Assembly (NCBI GenBank): GCA_020284085.1 | Contig: JACEVL010000150.1 | Span: 481,392-545,391, forward strand | Length of the DNA: 64,000 nt | Direction: 5' to 3' | DNA from: Aporrectodea caliginosa | Lineage: Eukaryota > Annelida > Clitellata > Crassiclitellata > Lumbricidae | Shown: piece after piece, positions 1-17,668 of the stretch | Layout of the letters: every line of letters starts with the position of its first letter | How positions within the stretch are numbered: the first letter of the stretch is position 1 | The notes under the pieces: model-generated | What the model was told of the DNA's origin: nothing | The model's database searches: none | Seen by the model: the letters and a program-made list of their open reading frames with translations, nothing else | Made by a program: the position numbers and the translations under genes

Positions 1-895
1 AACACAATTAGTAATGAAGAATATTTATTAAAATATTACAGTGAAAGTCCAATGGTCAGACAAACAAGCAAAATAGCATAAGCTGAAAAAGTTTGTTATA
101 TAACGAAACCTTGAACCTACCCCACCCACCATAAACCTATAACGCTAACAAAACAGGAACCCACCCACCTACCCCTTGAGCGTTATATAATATGTGAACG
201 GCCCCTTTTCTCATAAAGTCTAAAGATAGTTAGGGGCCCGTGACTGCTGTGCCTAGGGGCCCGGAATTTCTGTCGTCAGCCCTGTTTCTGACTAGTAGGC
301 TTCAGGAAATAAAAATCTCCTTTTCAGTTTTCAGGTTCTTAATATCACTCTGGACTGATTTGAGATTGTACTTGTAGCTCTAAGAATGACATGTGACTAC
401 TGCGCTAAAAGTAATTCATCACATAGACAAGCTGATAAAACTTTTAGTTGAATCGTAACAAATTCGGTCGCTTTTTTGTTTTAACAGTTTATTTTAAACT
501 AATTCCGTCAAACAATTTATATGAACCTGTAGCTAATCTGATTCGCTGCCACTGTTGGAAAGTCCGGTAAAAACTAGTTTTAGAAAAAAGCCCACGATTG
601 CTATGCAAAACCCCAGATCCCAAGTCGACCCCAAAAATCCCAAGATCTTGGGGAAAATCCCAAGGAGTGGTAGCACTGATGTAGACAAGAGACGCTAACT
701 TCCTGTCCGCCAGAGGCCGCCTCCAGTGAGAGACATGACGTCAAATGAGGACTTTCCTGTCTTGAATAGAATTAGTCTTTGACATGATTGATTAAGTAGA
801 TTAAGGCGACGTATGATGAGCAAATATCTTGATCGTCTTCGGTCTTGGCTTCGTTTCAGGCGGGGGCTTCGAGTCAACTAAGAAGGGTGAAATTC
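1..895. other. intergenic, no gene recognised
   Basis: No open frame with domain features, no tRNA-like boxes and no clear inverted repeat are visible. The stretch is moderately AT-rich with a few C-rich patches (around 120-175 and 230-260). The short minus-strand frame at 695-877 has no recognisable composition and is treated as chance. Confidence 0.5.
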
Positions 896-898
896 AGC

Positions 899-973
<75 letters not shown>
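899..973. repeat. (TGTC)n microsatellite
   Basis: About 18 uninterrupted tetranucleotide units. The repeat DRQT and SVCL peptides predicted here are translations of this tract. Confidence 0.95.
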
Positions 974-975
<2 letters not shown>

Positions 976-1063
976 ATAGCCGCCGGGATGTAGATTTGTT
1001 TAAATCTTTCTGCAGTCAGTTGCAAGCATCGTTTAATTATTTTTCTGTCTGTCTTTCTGTTTA

Positions 1064-1235
1064 TCCATCCATCCATCCATCCATCCATCCATCCATCCAT
1101 CCATCCATCCATCCATCCATCCATCCATCCATCCATCCATCCATCCATCCATCCATCCATCCATCCATCCATCCCATCCATCCATTCACCCATCCATCAT
1201 TCCATCTATTCATCCAATCCATCAATCCAACCATC
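1064..1235. repeat. (CATC)n microsatellite
   Basis: Roughly 30 perfect ATCC units, then a decayed tail with ATTC and AACC variants. The poly-HPSI and poly-GWMD frames over it are artefacts. Confidence 0.95.
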
Positions 1236-1744
1236 CATCTGTCTATGTAACGGCGAAATCGAAAAGTCTGCGATGGAGTGTCTACTGTTCCGCAAGAGAG
1301 CTTTCAATAGTATCTGGCGAGTGGATAACGGGGGTGTGTGGGGGGGGTAGCGTCCTTCGTTTACATGTAGTACACCATTGTTAGGTTCTCTCTACGTCAC
1401 AGCTCTTGGGAACTCATTACCACAATTTGCATCTAGAACAAGAGTTTGTGATTAATCACCCAAATACATGTCCCCATCCAGTTATCTTCTATTGAGACGG
1501 TGAGAGGATGGCCTTGGACGCGTCGCAAATGTCCAGTCGATTGGAAAACGAACAGGAAGCACTGATGAGTAAGAGCGGAAGTGGAGATCTCCCAGATTCA
1601 GGGCCAACCGGAAGCAGATGGTTGGGATAAAGGGAATCGCTTGAACGGTCGTCTGCTCATAAATCGACCTTAGTCTCGGCAGTTGGCGCCACATGCGACG
1701 GAAGTGATTAGACGAGCGAAGGACGTACGGAGCTGAAGGAAGCC
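1236..1744. other. unique intergenic spacer
   Basis: Non-repetitive sequence with a short G run near 1330-1348. Nothing gene-like is recognised. The minus-strand open frames crossing it are run-outs of the satellite frames that start at 4300. Confidence 0.4.
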
Positions 1745-4300
1745 AGAGAAAGAGACAGAGAGACAGAATTGAGAAAGAGACAGGGAGACAGACTGAGAAA
1801 GAGACAGAGAGACAGGCTGAGAAAGAGACAGAGGGACAGACTGAGAAAGAGACAGGGAGACAGACTGAGAAAGAGACAGAGAGACAGGCTGAGAAAGAGA
1901 CAGAGGGACAGACTGAGAAAGAGACAGAGAGACAGACTGAGAAAGAGACAGGGAGACAGACTGAGAAAGAGACAGGGAGACAGACTGAGAAAGAAACAGA
2001 GAGACAGACTGAGAAAGAGACAGGGAGACAGACTGAGAAAGAGACAGAGAGACAGACTGAGAAAGAGACAGGAAGACAGACTGAGAAAGAGACAGGGTGA
2101 CAGACTGAGAAAGAGACAGGGAAACAGACTGAGAAAGAGACAGGGAGACAGACTGAGAAAGAGACAGAGAGACAGACTGAGAAAGAGACAGAGAGACAGA
2201 CTGAGAAAGAGACAGGGAGACAGACTGAGAAAGAGACAGGGAGACAGACTGAGAAAGAGACAGAGAGACAGACTGAGAAAGAGACAGAGAGACAGACTGA
2301 GAAAGAGACAGAGAGACAGACTGAGAAAGAGACAGAGAGACAGACTGAGAAAGAGACAGAGAGACAGACTGAGAAAGAGACAGGGAGACAGACTGAGAAA
2401 GAGACAGGGAGACAGACTGAGAAAGAGACAGAGAGACAGACTGAGAAAGAGACAGAGAGACAGACTGAGAAAGAGACAGAGAGACAGACTGAGAAAGAGA
2501 CAGAGAGACAGACTGAGAAAGAGACAGAGAGACAGACTGAGAAAGAGACAGAGAGACAGACTGAGAAAGAGACAGAAAGACAGACTGAGAAAGAGACAGG
2601 GAGACAGACTGAGAAAGAGACAGGGAGACAGACTGAGAAAGAGACAGAGAGACAGACCGAGAAAGAGACAGAGAGACAGACTGAGAAAGAGACAGAGAGA
2701 CAGACCGAGAAAGAGACAGAGAGACAGACTGAGAAAGAGACAGAGAGACAGACTGAGAAAGAAACAGAGAGACAGACTGAGAAAGAGACAGGGAGACAGA
2801 CTGAGAAAGAGACAGAGACAGACTGAGAAAGAGACAGAGAGACAGACTGAGAGAGAGACAGAGAGACAGACTGAGAAAGAGACAGAGAGACAGACTGAGA
2901 AAGAGACAGAGACAGAGACAGACTGAGAAAGAGACAGAGAGACAGACTGAGAAAGAGACAGAGAGACAGACTGAGAAAGAGACAGAGAGACAGACTGAGA
3001 AAGAGACAGGGAGACAGACTGAGAAAGAGACAGGGAGACAGACTGAGAAAGAGACAGAGAGACAGACCGAGAAAGAGACAGAGAGACAGACTGAGAAAGA
3101 GACAGAGAGACAGACTGAGAAAGAGACAGAGAGACAGACTGAGAAAGAGACAGAGAGACAGACTGAGAAAGAGACAGAGAGACAGACTGAGAAAGAAACA
3201 GAGAGACAGACTGAGAAAGAGACAGAGAGACAGACTGAGAAAGAGACAGAGAGACAGACTGAGAAAGAGACAGAGAGACAGACTGAGAAAGAGACAGGGA
3301 GACAGACTGAGAAAGAGACAGAGAGACAGACTGAGAAAGAGACAGAGAGACAGACTGAGAAAGAGACAGAGAGACAGACTGAGAAAGAGACAGAGAGACA
3401 GACTGAGAAAGAGACAGAGAGACAGACTGAGAAAGAGACAGGGAGACAGACTGAGAAAGAGACAGGGAGACAGACTGAGAAAGAGACAGAGAGACAGACT
3501 GAGAAAGAGACAGAGAGACAGACTGAGAAAGAGACAGAGAGACAGACTGAGAAAGAGACAGAGAGACAGACTGAGAAAGAGACAGAGAGACAGACTGAGA
3601 AAGAGACAGAGAGACAGACTGAGAAAGAGACAGAGAGACAGACTGAGAAAGAGACAGGGAGAGAAGAAAGAGACAGAGACAGACTGAGAAAGAGACAGAG
3701 AGACAGACTGAGAGAGAGACAGAGAGACAGACTGAGAAAGAGACAGAGAGACAGACTGAGAAAGAGACAGAGACAGAGACAGACTGAGAAAGAGACAGAG
3801 AGACAGACTGAGAAAGAGACAGAGAGACAGACTGAGAAAGAGACAGAGAGACAGACTGAGAAAGAGACAGGGAGACAGACTGAGAAAGAGACAGGGAGAC
3901 AGACTGAGAAAGAGACAGAGAGACAGACCGAGAAAGAGACAGAGAGACAGACTGAGAAAGAGACAGAGAGACAGACCGAGAAAGAGACAGAGAGACAGAC
4001 TGAGAAAGAGACAGAGAGACAGACTGAGAAAGAGACAGAGAGACAGACTGAGAAAGAAACAGAGAGACAGACTGAGAAAGAGACAGGGAGACAGACTGAG
4101 AAAGAGACAGAGACAGACTGAGAAAGAGACAGAGAGACAGACTGAGAGAGAGACAGAGAGACAGACTGAGAAAGAGACAGAGAGACAGACTGAGAAAAAG
4201 AGACAGAGACAGAGACAGACTGAGAAAGAGACACAGAGACAGACTGAGAAAGAGACAGAGAGACAGACTGAGAAAGAGACAGAGAGACAGACTATAGACA
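1745..4300. repeat. 24-bp GACAGAGA-type minisatellite array
   Basis: About 105 copies of a 24-bp purine-rich unit built from GAGACAGAGAGACAGACT and GAGAAA. The main variant has GGG in place of GAG, and some units are 6 bp shorter. Because 24 is a multiple of 3 and no frame contains a stop, several frames stay open for up to about 950 codons (RKRQRDRL on plus; SLSLSQSV, CLFLSLSL and SVSFSVCL on minus). A longer composite block with the short units and a GAGAGAGAGA variant recurs near 2813, 3669 and 4105, showing higher-order structure. There is no evidence of translation. Confidence 0.95.
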
Positions 4301-4562
4301 GAGACACAGAAACAGATAGAAGCAGAGATAGACAGCATCACAGACAGCATCACAGACAAAGACATAAACGTATAGACAGAGAATAGACAGGCACATAGAA
4401 AGATAAACAGGGACAGGGAGACAACATACTGAACATAGACAGACAGACAGACAGGCAGGCAAGGGCAACCAGACTGAATCAGGCATATAGTGAGAGAAAG
4501 TGAGACAAATAGAGACACAAACATCGAAAGCCGTTGGAAGACGTCGAGAGAGAGAGAGAGAG
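4301..4562. repeat. degenerate GACA/GATA repeat tail ending in (GA)n
   Basis: Irregular GACA, GATA and ACAGACAG motifs grade out of the minisatellite. A pure GA run closes the tract at 4545-4563. Confidence 0.8.
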
Positions 4563-4796
4563 AGGACTGGCCAACCGCCCTCATAAGCCAAGGCTAAGAA
4601 AATGAAGTCGCTAACACTTCATACCCAAGGCTGCCTCTCAGGCTAGCTTAAGCGACTGCTCTTCTCTTCTTCTAAATCGTTTCTACCTAACTTAAACGTA
4701 CTTGATCTGACCTGATTTCGATATTACATGATCTGACCTAATTTCACCCTGACCTGTCTTCATTATCTGACCTGACCAGACCTGTCTTCGTTTCAG

Positions 4797-5264
4797 AGCG
4801 ACCTCAAGCACCTGGCTTCCTCGTTCCTGTCCAGCATCTGCTGTCGACGGCGAAGACGAGGACCTCCATCGATCGAGACTGGACGAGCCCTTACCCAGCA
4901 GATGACGGACTCTGACCGGAATTCATCCGGAAGGTCATCGAAGGGCACCTGGACCCAGGACGTTGACCCACTCCGTCGGTCCTTGACGATGACAACGGCG
5001 GGGAGTGGCAGCCTGGCCGCCACGAGACCCTCTCGGGGATGGCGTCCAGGCGTAGGTCGCATCCAGTCGAACCACTGCCAGGCTGACATCACCCACCACC
5101 GCCACCACCACCACCATCACCAGCGTGTCCACTCAGACGCCCAGGGTTTCATCTTGACCTTCTTAGATGCCGCCACGCCAGCAGCACTGACGCGAGGCCA
5201 GAGGCTGAGGACAGCGATCGAGGACAATGAGGACAGCATAGAAGAGGCGGAGGACATCGAATAG
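4797..5264 (+). CDS. possible terminal coding exon, unknown protein
   Basis: A GC-rich open frame stands out from the AT-rich surroundings. It is preceded by a pyrimidine tract ending TCTTCGTTTCAG (4785-4796), a good 3' splice acceptor, and read in phase 0 it stays open for 155 codons to a TAG at 5262. The peptide begins SDLKHLASSFLSSICCRRRR, a basic stretch after a Cys pair. It contains a poly-His run (about residues 100-109) and ends in an acidic tail (EDNEDSIEEAEDIE). That would fit a cytoplasmic tail of a membrane protein, but no family is recognised and no upstream exon was found. It could instead be a chance GC-rich frame; composition and the acceptor are the only support. Confidence 0.35.
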   Translation, partial: SDLKHLASSFLSSICCRRRRRGPPSIETGRALTQQMTDSDRNSSGRSSKGTWTQDVDPLRRSLTMTTAGSGSLAATRPSRGWRPGVGRIQSNHCQADITHHRHHHHHHQRVHSDAQGFILTFLDAATPAALTRGQRLRTAIEDNEDSIEEAEDIE

Positions 5265-5289
5265 GGACAACATCGATTCAGAGGACATC

Positions 5290-5565
5290 TGTGGATGAGG
5301 ACACGTGGAGGACAGTATAGAACATGTTGAGGACAACATATGTTGAGGACGACACATGTTGAGGACAACACATGTTGAGGTCAACGCATGTTCAGGACAC
5401 CATGTGTTGAGGACAACATATGTTGAGGACAACACATGTTGAGGACAACACATGTTGAGGTCAACGCATGTTCAGGACACCATGTGTTGAGGACAACATA
5501 TGTTGAGGACAACACATGTTGAGGATGACACATGTTGAGGATGACACATGTTGAGGATGACACCA
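5290..5565. repeat. ACATGTTGAGGACAAC minisatellite
   Basis: Around 16 imperfect 15-18 bp units of ACATGTTGAGGAC with CATATG and CGCATGTTCAGG variants. A longer period of about 75 bp is visible: the block with GCATGTTCAGGACACC occurs near 5384 and again near 5466. A related array lies at 31355-31460. Confidence 0.9.
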
Positions 5566-6389
5566 TTAAGTGTGAAACAATTGCAACATGCTTAAGACTT
5601 CGACTGCTGACTATGCGGATTGTGAAACGGAGGCAGGAGATAGATAGGAAAAGGACGGATAAGAAGATGACCATTCAGAAGATGACAAATCAAAAGATGA
5701 TATTAAAGCAAGAAGATGACAAATCAGAACATGGCAAAAAAGAAGATGAAAAATAGGAGGAGGGTGTCTGTGCGAAAGATCTCACTGCTCCAAAGTCTAT
5801 TTCTCCAAGATAATTAACTAGCAATTAGTTTTATTGGAGAGGCTAAAGCAACAGTCGCTGCATAAAATGTTTTCAAAAACACTTGTACTACTCATGATAC
5901 CAACATAATAGAAATAATAATCGAGATATTTTTTTTATTAAGTGAAGTGGTAATTCATAATTTCATAAATGAGTTGAATGATGCTTCATAATTTCGTAAA
6001 TAAGTTTAATTATATTTCATAATTTAGTAAATAAGTTAAGCGATATCAGCGTTTGGCAGTTAAGTTAACTGGTAGGCAGTTTCTAATTTAGTAAATAAGT
6101 TTAAATGATATTTCTTAGAAAACAACGCAAGAAGCTCAGAACTTTCTTACTTTATAGCCTGCTTAAATTCTTCACAACCATTAATCAACTGAAAATCTAA
6201 GGCAGCCTGTTCCATTGTTATGTAATACGACAATTACAAAGCGCCACGTCAATACCAAGATACTTCGGCATTTAAAATTCTATAAAGTATATTTCCATTC
6301 TGCGCTGTCTCCTGCAAGCATCCACGGACTCTTTTGTACAGACAGTGGAACGCAGCGGTTTTCGTAATAAACCGCGAATTTGATTCTTG
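5566..6389. other. AT-rich spacer and probable 3' UTR of the minus-strand ependymin-related gene
   Basis: No coding frame is recognised. Three imperfect copies of a TTCATAATTT(A/C)GTAAAT motif lie at about 5950-6100. On the minus strand an AATAAA signal is present at 5830-5835, about 550 bases past the stop codon of the ependymin-related gene, so this stretch may be its 3' UTR. That is inference. Confidence 0.35.
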
Positions 6390-12579
<6,190 letters not shown>

Positions 12580-13138
12580 CTTTCGACCGACAAAAGATCT
12601 TATCGCCATTAGACGCGAGAAAAGAAACGAACTGCTAATAGTATACAAACCAACGTTCGGACACCCAACTCTATCCAACTTAACTCAGGTAACCAACTCT
12701 ATTCAAGTGACCAACTCATATAAATAAATCATGTAACCATAAGTCTACAGATGCTTAACAACGTACTACGCCGACGTGGCAGTTCACGATACGACAGCCT
12801 CTCTTAAAACCCGATACGTAGCAACAGGAAATAAAACACGGTCGACGTTTTGTCGATTGCAGAACCTGATAAAGGCTTCTTATCTATACGCGTTGATAAG
12901 GACTTTATCAGCGTGTGCGCTGTGTCCACAGAGGTGAGTTAATTGTCGAGGGAATGACACCAGGTGATTCAAGATGCATTGGTGAGAGAAGGGAACGCCT
13001 GAGTGGAAGAAGATGACGCAAGGGGAACATCGTCATCGTAAGAGCACCTTTGTTTTGATCAGTCAGATACCAGTAGTCCACGTGTGCAGCGCTTTTGCGA
13101 GGTATTTGAAAGGCGCTATATTAAGTGTTTTGATGTCA
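12580..13138. other. upstream region of the ependymin-related gene
   Basis: 5' flank of the minus-strand gene. No confident promoter motif. A SINE-type tail (AAAGGCGCTATATTAAGTG) occurs at 13109-13127. Confidence 0.4.
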
Positions 13139-13435
13139 TGCATACATACATACATACAAGCATAGACTTTGTCGTCAAAATCATAGTCTTCACCATCATC
13201 ATCATCATCATCATCATCATGGATTCATGATTATGTCTTCATCACAGTCCCCTCAACACTATAATCATAATAAAGGAAACAAAGAGTGACATCATCATCA
13301 TCAGCATCAATGTCATTGTAGTCATTGTCATCAACAACATCGTCGTCGTCGTCATCATCATTGTCGTCATCATCGTTGTCATCATCGTCATCAATATCAT
13401 CATCGTCGTCGTCGTTGTTGAAACGTCTGAGAATA
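13139..13435. repeat. CATA, CAT and CGT repeats
   Basis: A (CATA)n run at 13139-13160, a (CAT)n run at 13193-13220, then irregular CAT/CGT triplets. The arrangement is collinear with 31660-31860, including interrupting sequence such as ATAATCATAATAAA-like and CATCAATGTCA motifs, so the two are old duplicates. Confidence 0.8.
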
Positions 13436-13601
13436 TAAAGTGCTTTCAATGTTACAATGTGATAATGCTAATCAACAGCAGAGTCTTTTCAGGGCGAATT
13501 ACAGATCCGCAGTAAATGCCAATGCCTGGAAGAACACAGGACCCCATTTACACATACCGGTGTAACGTCTATGTCCAATGCCGGTAAAGATAGGGCCCGG
13601 C

Positions 13602-13637
<36 letters not shown>
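13602..13637. repeat. (TA)n microsatellite
   Basis: Eighteen TA dinucleotides. Confidence 0.95.
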
Positions 13638-13639
<2 letters not shown>

Positions 13640-13654
13640 CCGTTTATTCATCAG

Positions 13655-13855
13655 TCATCATCATTAGATTCACTAAGCTATACTGTTAGACACGAATCTG
13701 TAGCACAACGATCTGTTTCTGGAAAACGAAACCAGTCTATGCACGGGTCATCTACGTCCTCTGCAATTTCAGAATCCGACAAGCGAATAATTGTTCAGCA
13801 TTTTATTGATGGCATCGGGAGACCAGCGTTGCCTGGATACACAACAACGTTTTGA
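13655..13855 (+). other. weak candidate coding frame
   Basis: Open for 66 codons to TGA at 13853-13855 after a possible acceptor TTTATTCATCAG. The peptide is Ser-rich, with SDKRIIVQHFIDGIGRPALP near the end. No family is recognised and no partner exon is seen, so it may be chance. Confidence 0.15.
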
Positions 13856-13904
13856 CTGGAGGTTTCATGTCCAACAGGGGAATCCCCTATTTCTGCTATC
13901 CAGT

Positions 13905-14071
13905 AAAAGATCTGCTAAATATACCAACCAATGAGATGTTTCGTTTCTGTGTCTGATTAGATTAATTTCCATGTCAAACAATCAATGTTTCTTGGGTTGA
14001 TTTCGCAGAAGAGGGTTTCGTCGGATTTTAGTCGCTCTACGGGTCAAGAAGAGACGCAAGAAGCTGACGTG
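13905..14071 (+). promoter_or_regulatory. promoter and 5' UTR of ISG12-like gene A
   Basis: A CTAAATATACCAACCA block (13914-13929) matches the TATA-like block about 155-185 bases upstream of the ATG in all four paralogues. The 5' UTR segment around 14025-14070 (TTTAGTCGCTCTACGGGTCA) is also shared. This copy lacks the ATTTGCAT octamer seen in B and C. Confidence 0.5.
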
Positions 14072-14150
14072 ATGGACGGACATACCTTTCGTTTGCTGTT
14101 TGTCCTCGGACTCATCTGTACAGCGATGGCCGAGGATGAAAACTGCGAAT
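14072..14150 (+). CDS. gene A exon 1 (signal peptide)
   Basis: 26 codons plus one base. The 30 nt encoding [10 protein letters not shown] are identical to those in B, C and D. Donor GAAT|GTAAGT. Confidence 0.85.
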
Positions 14151-15635
14151 GTAAGTCTCTGCAGAGCATAACAACTTCTCAAGTAATTTCAGTGAGCATA
14201 CTTCGTCTTTTAAGATTCAGAGGCAAACGAAAAGAAAGCCTATTTCGAACACTGGCGATTCTATGAATACATGGTGGGGGTCCGATAGCGCATTGGAAAA
14301 CACACTGGCATAGAGAGCGAGAGGTACCGAGATCGAGTTCCGTAGGCGGACATGCTTTGTAGGCTGCTATTAGCGCCGTGTTTTGCAGGCTGTAGTGGAA
14401 GGATAATTGATAACTAATGATTCTATGTGTAACAGTTAACAATAATTATACAAGTGTTATCTAGATAACATGATGATAGATGTCTAGATAATGTTGCGTT
14501 AGTAGTTAAGATTTATGTCTTCTGTCATTTGTGTTCTTGTTAATTGTTTTAATTGCATAACTGTACACTGTAACCGGATGCGCTTTGTCAACCGGATTGT
14601 TTCAATAAAGAATATTATTACATTAGTCATATTTTCATGGGATTCTTTGATCTTTTCTTCATCTTCGTTTCTTCCTTTCGCTCCCGCACAACGGTCTCTC
14701 TTCCAACCGACTCAGATACATTTCCAAATTTAATTCACTCCTTTCGATAAGTAAGTATATTCTTTATTGAAAAACCAACTGATAACCGCATTTTGGTGTA
14801 CATAGTTAATAGATAAAAAATAAGTTTAAGTATAAAGCGTCTGTGTGACAAATGTTTTACGAGATAGAGAGTTTGCCTCAAATTTGATTCTATTGTGGTT
14901 CTGGGGCGTAGCGAGTATGAAGCAATTTTCATGGGAGGCATTAGCTGATGCAATACATGCTCAGGGTTTTTTCGTTTTTAGGTCATTTCCTAATACTGTC
15001 TAACAGTAGGATATTACTTTTTAACTCTCGATACCCACACTCTCATATACAGGTCTACACATGTTTACGGAAGTAGTGGTGAATTGTATGGGGAAATATG
15101 TCTAGAGGAACAGGTTGTCTGCTTATTCACCAAAGGCTGCAGTGTGTCTCTGTCTTACGGACTGATCTTCTGGATATTGACCTGATTACGGCTTGGTTTT
15201 GGTGCGCCGTCTGTTGATGCCTTATGTATTTAGACACCGACGCAATAGAAGTTACTAAATACAACTTGTAGATTGTCAATCAATATCCAGAAGATCAGTC
15301 CGAAAGTCACAGAGGCAGCCTTTGGTGGATAAGAAGACAACCTATTCTTCTGGACACAAATCTATACATACAATACAATTACATGTCTACACATTGCAGG
15401 TTCTTGGACCGAATTGGCGGTATTCACGGCAGCTGGCATAGCACCCGGCAGCTATGCAGCCTGGCTGATGTCATCTGCAGCAGCTGCCAACGGTGGTGGA
15501 GTGGCCGCTGGTGGCGTCGTAGCCACGATGCAGTCGATCGGGGCAGGTGGTCTTGGTGTTGGAGCCAAGGCTGGAATTGTTTCAGCTACGGCTGCTGCTT
15601 GCAACGCGGTTAAATGTTCGAGGGGAAGAAATTAG
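14072..15635 (+). CDS. ISG12/IFI6-like gene A, first hydrophobic segment missing
   Basis: Two exons, 14072-14150 and 15400-15635, joined in phase 1 across GTAAGT and TTGCAG, encode 104 residues. Residues 1-20 are a signal peptide ([14 protein letters not shown]), followed by EDENCEC. Exon 2 carries the family core: an [20 protein letters not shown] stretch matching the Ifi-6-16 motif of vertebrate IFI6 and IFI27, then an Ala/Gly helix ending [12 protein letters not shown]. Compared with paralogues B and D, about 20 residues of the first hydrophobic segment (AVATVV-type) are gone. Members of this family are small hydrophobic membrane-active proteins, interferon-induced in vertebrates and acting on mitochondria, ER or virus; role here unknown. 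The nearest relative is the decayed copy at 22950. Confidence 0.8.
15400..15635 (+). CDS. gene A exon 2 (hydrophobic core)
   Basis: Follows acceptor CACATTGCAG in phase 1 and ends with TAG at 15633. Contains [20 protein letters not shown] and the Gly-rich family motif. Confidence 0.8.
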
Positions 15636-16009
15636 ACGACCCTCAACCGTCGGTCATCCAAAAGATATCTAACGTTAAGATATCGACTCGAAAGATGACA
15701 TAGTTTAGAAGATATATTTGTATGATTGTTAACTATTAGACATAGATTCTGAATCATTAGGCCTAGTTATCTAATATCTAGACAACATTTGTATAATTGT
15801 TAACTGTTACACTTAGACTCATTAGTTATCAATTGTCCTTCCACTATACGGAAGGAATTCTTGTCATTATAAAGCGACTAAAACCAGGTCAAACAGAAAT
15901 AACAATTCCATCTATCTTGAAAGCATACACGTATGCATATCTTATCCTAGCAGCCTGCGTGGTACCTGCATATGCGTGAACCTATTTGTGTATCTGGTAA
16001 CTAGGACTT
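15636..16009. other. 3' flank of gene A
   Basis: AT-rich; homologous to the flank after the decayed copy (23140-23290), sharing AACGTTAA, GATATTTGTAT and TAATCATTAG-like motifs. This extends the duplication beyond the exon. Confidence 0.5.
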
Positions 16010-16600
16010 TTATATATACTGCCAATGACATTCAGGTTTGTATTGATTTTCGCATGTAGATGGTCTTAAGTAGACGTTGTTGAGGTTTGAAGTTCGTGCA
16101 AGAAGACACGTACTTAAGAAGTCCAATTTCATTTTACTAGTGAACGAACGTAGCCTACTTAAAACGTCCCGAAAGAACTGTTCAGGCGCGGCTAGAGTTT
16201 CCTCACTTGAAGTTCGCTTGTAAACAACTAATGTTCAGTTAAATAAGTTCGGCCCTCTGGACAACCTCTCTTACTTGACGCAGCGCTCGTGACTAAGCTG
16301 CTGTCCTGCGTATTCCTTGTAAGTTGCGGTGACGATTACGAACTGAAATGCGACGACAGTTGGCTCTGGTAGGTCTTTGTTGTTAGTGCAATCTTCAGCT
16401 TCATCGATGAATGCTACGAAGCAGAAGCCGATCTATACGAGTGTCTGTTTACTTTGCTTATTATGATGACACAGTTGCTATTTGGTTAGAACGCAGGTCT
16501 TGTAACGCTAACAGTAGCCTACGGGTTCGAGTCTTCTTCCCTGAGACGGTTACTACTGCGTAGGGACCTTCATCAAATACTTATTTCAGAGACTTATACT
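16010..16600 (+). repeat. duplicated block X with a tRNA-like 3' part
   Basis: About 600 bp closely matching 22250-22865, starting at ACTGCCAA(T/G)GACATTCAGG. It ends in a tRNA-like stretch TTGGTTAGAACGCAGGTCTT followed by the B-box GGGTTCGAGTC. Block X may be a SINE-bearing element or part of a segmental duplication; its order relative to A-type exon 2 differs between the two copies. Confidence 0.6.
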
Positions 16601-16689
16601 ACTAAATCTAAATCAAATTAGGCACGTATACAAATAGGTGAAGTAATGTATAAATATAAAAAAATCTCCCGATAACCTTTACCTCTTTC

Positions 16690-16900
16690 TTTCCCACTAT
16701 TAAACACCTCAAAGTGACTAGAAGTAATTGTACTTACTCCTATCCTCTTGTCAGAACGAATGTTCATAAGTTATCTATTAATTACCAAGGTCCATTCATG
16801 TGGAATAACCTCCCGCACGAAATTAAGACGGCTGCAGGTCTCTCACAATTTAGATGTTTAATTAAAAATCATGCACTATATAACAATAATCTATAATTCT
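16690..16900 (+). mobile_element. LINE reverse-transcriptase C-terminal fragment
   Basis: A 60-codon frame ending at 16896 reads YPLVRTNVHKLSINYQGPF, then MWNNLPHEIKTAAGLSQFRC. The G-P-x-x-W-N-x-L-P-x-x-I pattern is the conserved C-terminal tail of non-LTR retrotransposon ORF2 proteins. The rest of ORF2 is absent (5' truncation). Confidence 0.75.
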
Positions 16901-17339
16901 CCAGTTCTTTTTTGTGCTATACTAAGATACTAAGGTTTTTTATTATTACTTAGCCTTTATCACACTTTCACCGTGTGTGTAGATATATTATACGTTGGAA
17001 GTCGCCGCCACCAGTAATTCAATCTCTCTAAACATCTTACGAACGTATATAATATATTACATCTCTGCAGCTTAAATTCCTCTACAGAAATTCAAGACAA
17101 TTGATTGATTTAGATTTTCTTATCTATAGAGGGTCATCAAACCGAATTTCTTATAATGCTTGCTTAAGCCACTCTGCAGTTAATAAAACATATATATGTA
17201 TAATATATATAAAATATATTTTATATATATCTGCATTCTGCACTCCTGCGCTACCTGAAAGTGTCTTTACACATTTTCCAGAAACCGTTTTCCGATCTGG
17301 AAAATAGTACGCCATCTGATGCGAAACCAACCTGATTGA

Positions 17340-17535
17340 TTACAATACCTGGGATCTAAATATACCGACCAGTAATTTTGGTTGTTGTCTGTGTCTAAGT
17401 GATCGTATCGCTAGTTACGATCATTTGCATATGGAAATAATTATTACCATTAGGTGAATTCAGTTGGCCTTAGACGAGTCTGTTGGATTTGAGTCGCTCA
17501 ACGGGACAAGAAGAGACGTAAGAAGACGACGTATA
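17340..17535 (+). promoter_or_regulatory. promoter and 5' UTR of ISG12-like gene B
   Basis: Shared TATA-like CTAAATATACC at 17356-17366. A perfect octamer ATTTGCAT (reverse of ATGCAAAT, the POU/Oct site) lies at 17423-17430. The 5' UTR GGATTTGAGTCGCTCAACGG is nearly identical in C and D. Start site and factor are inferred. Confidence 0.5.
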
Positions 17536-17668
17536 ATGGATGCCCCTAGCTTACGTTTGCTGTTTGTCCTCGGACTCATCTGTACAGCGCTTGCCAAAGA
17601 CAGAGGATGCCAGTGTAACTCAAAGCAGTGTATTTGTCCAGGGTCAGCCAAAGACGAGGGATGCGAAT
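17536..17668 (+). CDS. gene B exon 1 (signal peptide plus duplicated Cys module)
   Basis: 44 codons plus one base, 54 nt longer than the other first exons. Donor GAAT|GTAAGT at 17669. A degenerate donor-like TGTAACTC inside it (17613-17620) corresponds to the paralogues' true donor. Confidence 0.8.

Noticed and set aside
1482..4584. Minus-strand frames up to 958 codons and a plus frame of 385 codons
   Set aside because: They are translations of the 24-bp satellite, open in several frames because the period is divisible by three and the unit has no stop.
13231..13449. Asp-rich frame
   Set aside because: Reverse translation of CAT/CGT triplet repeats.
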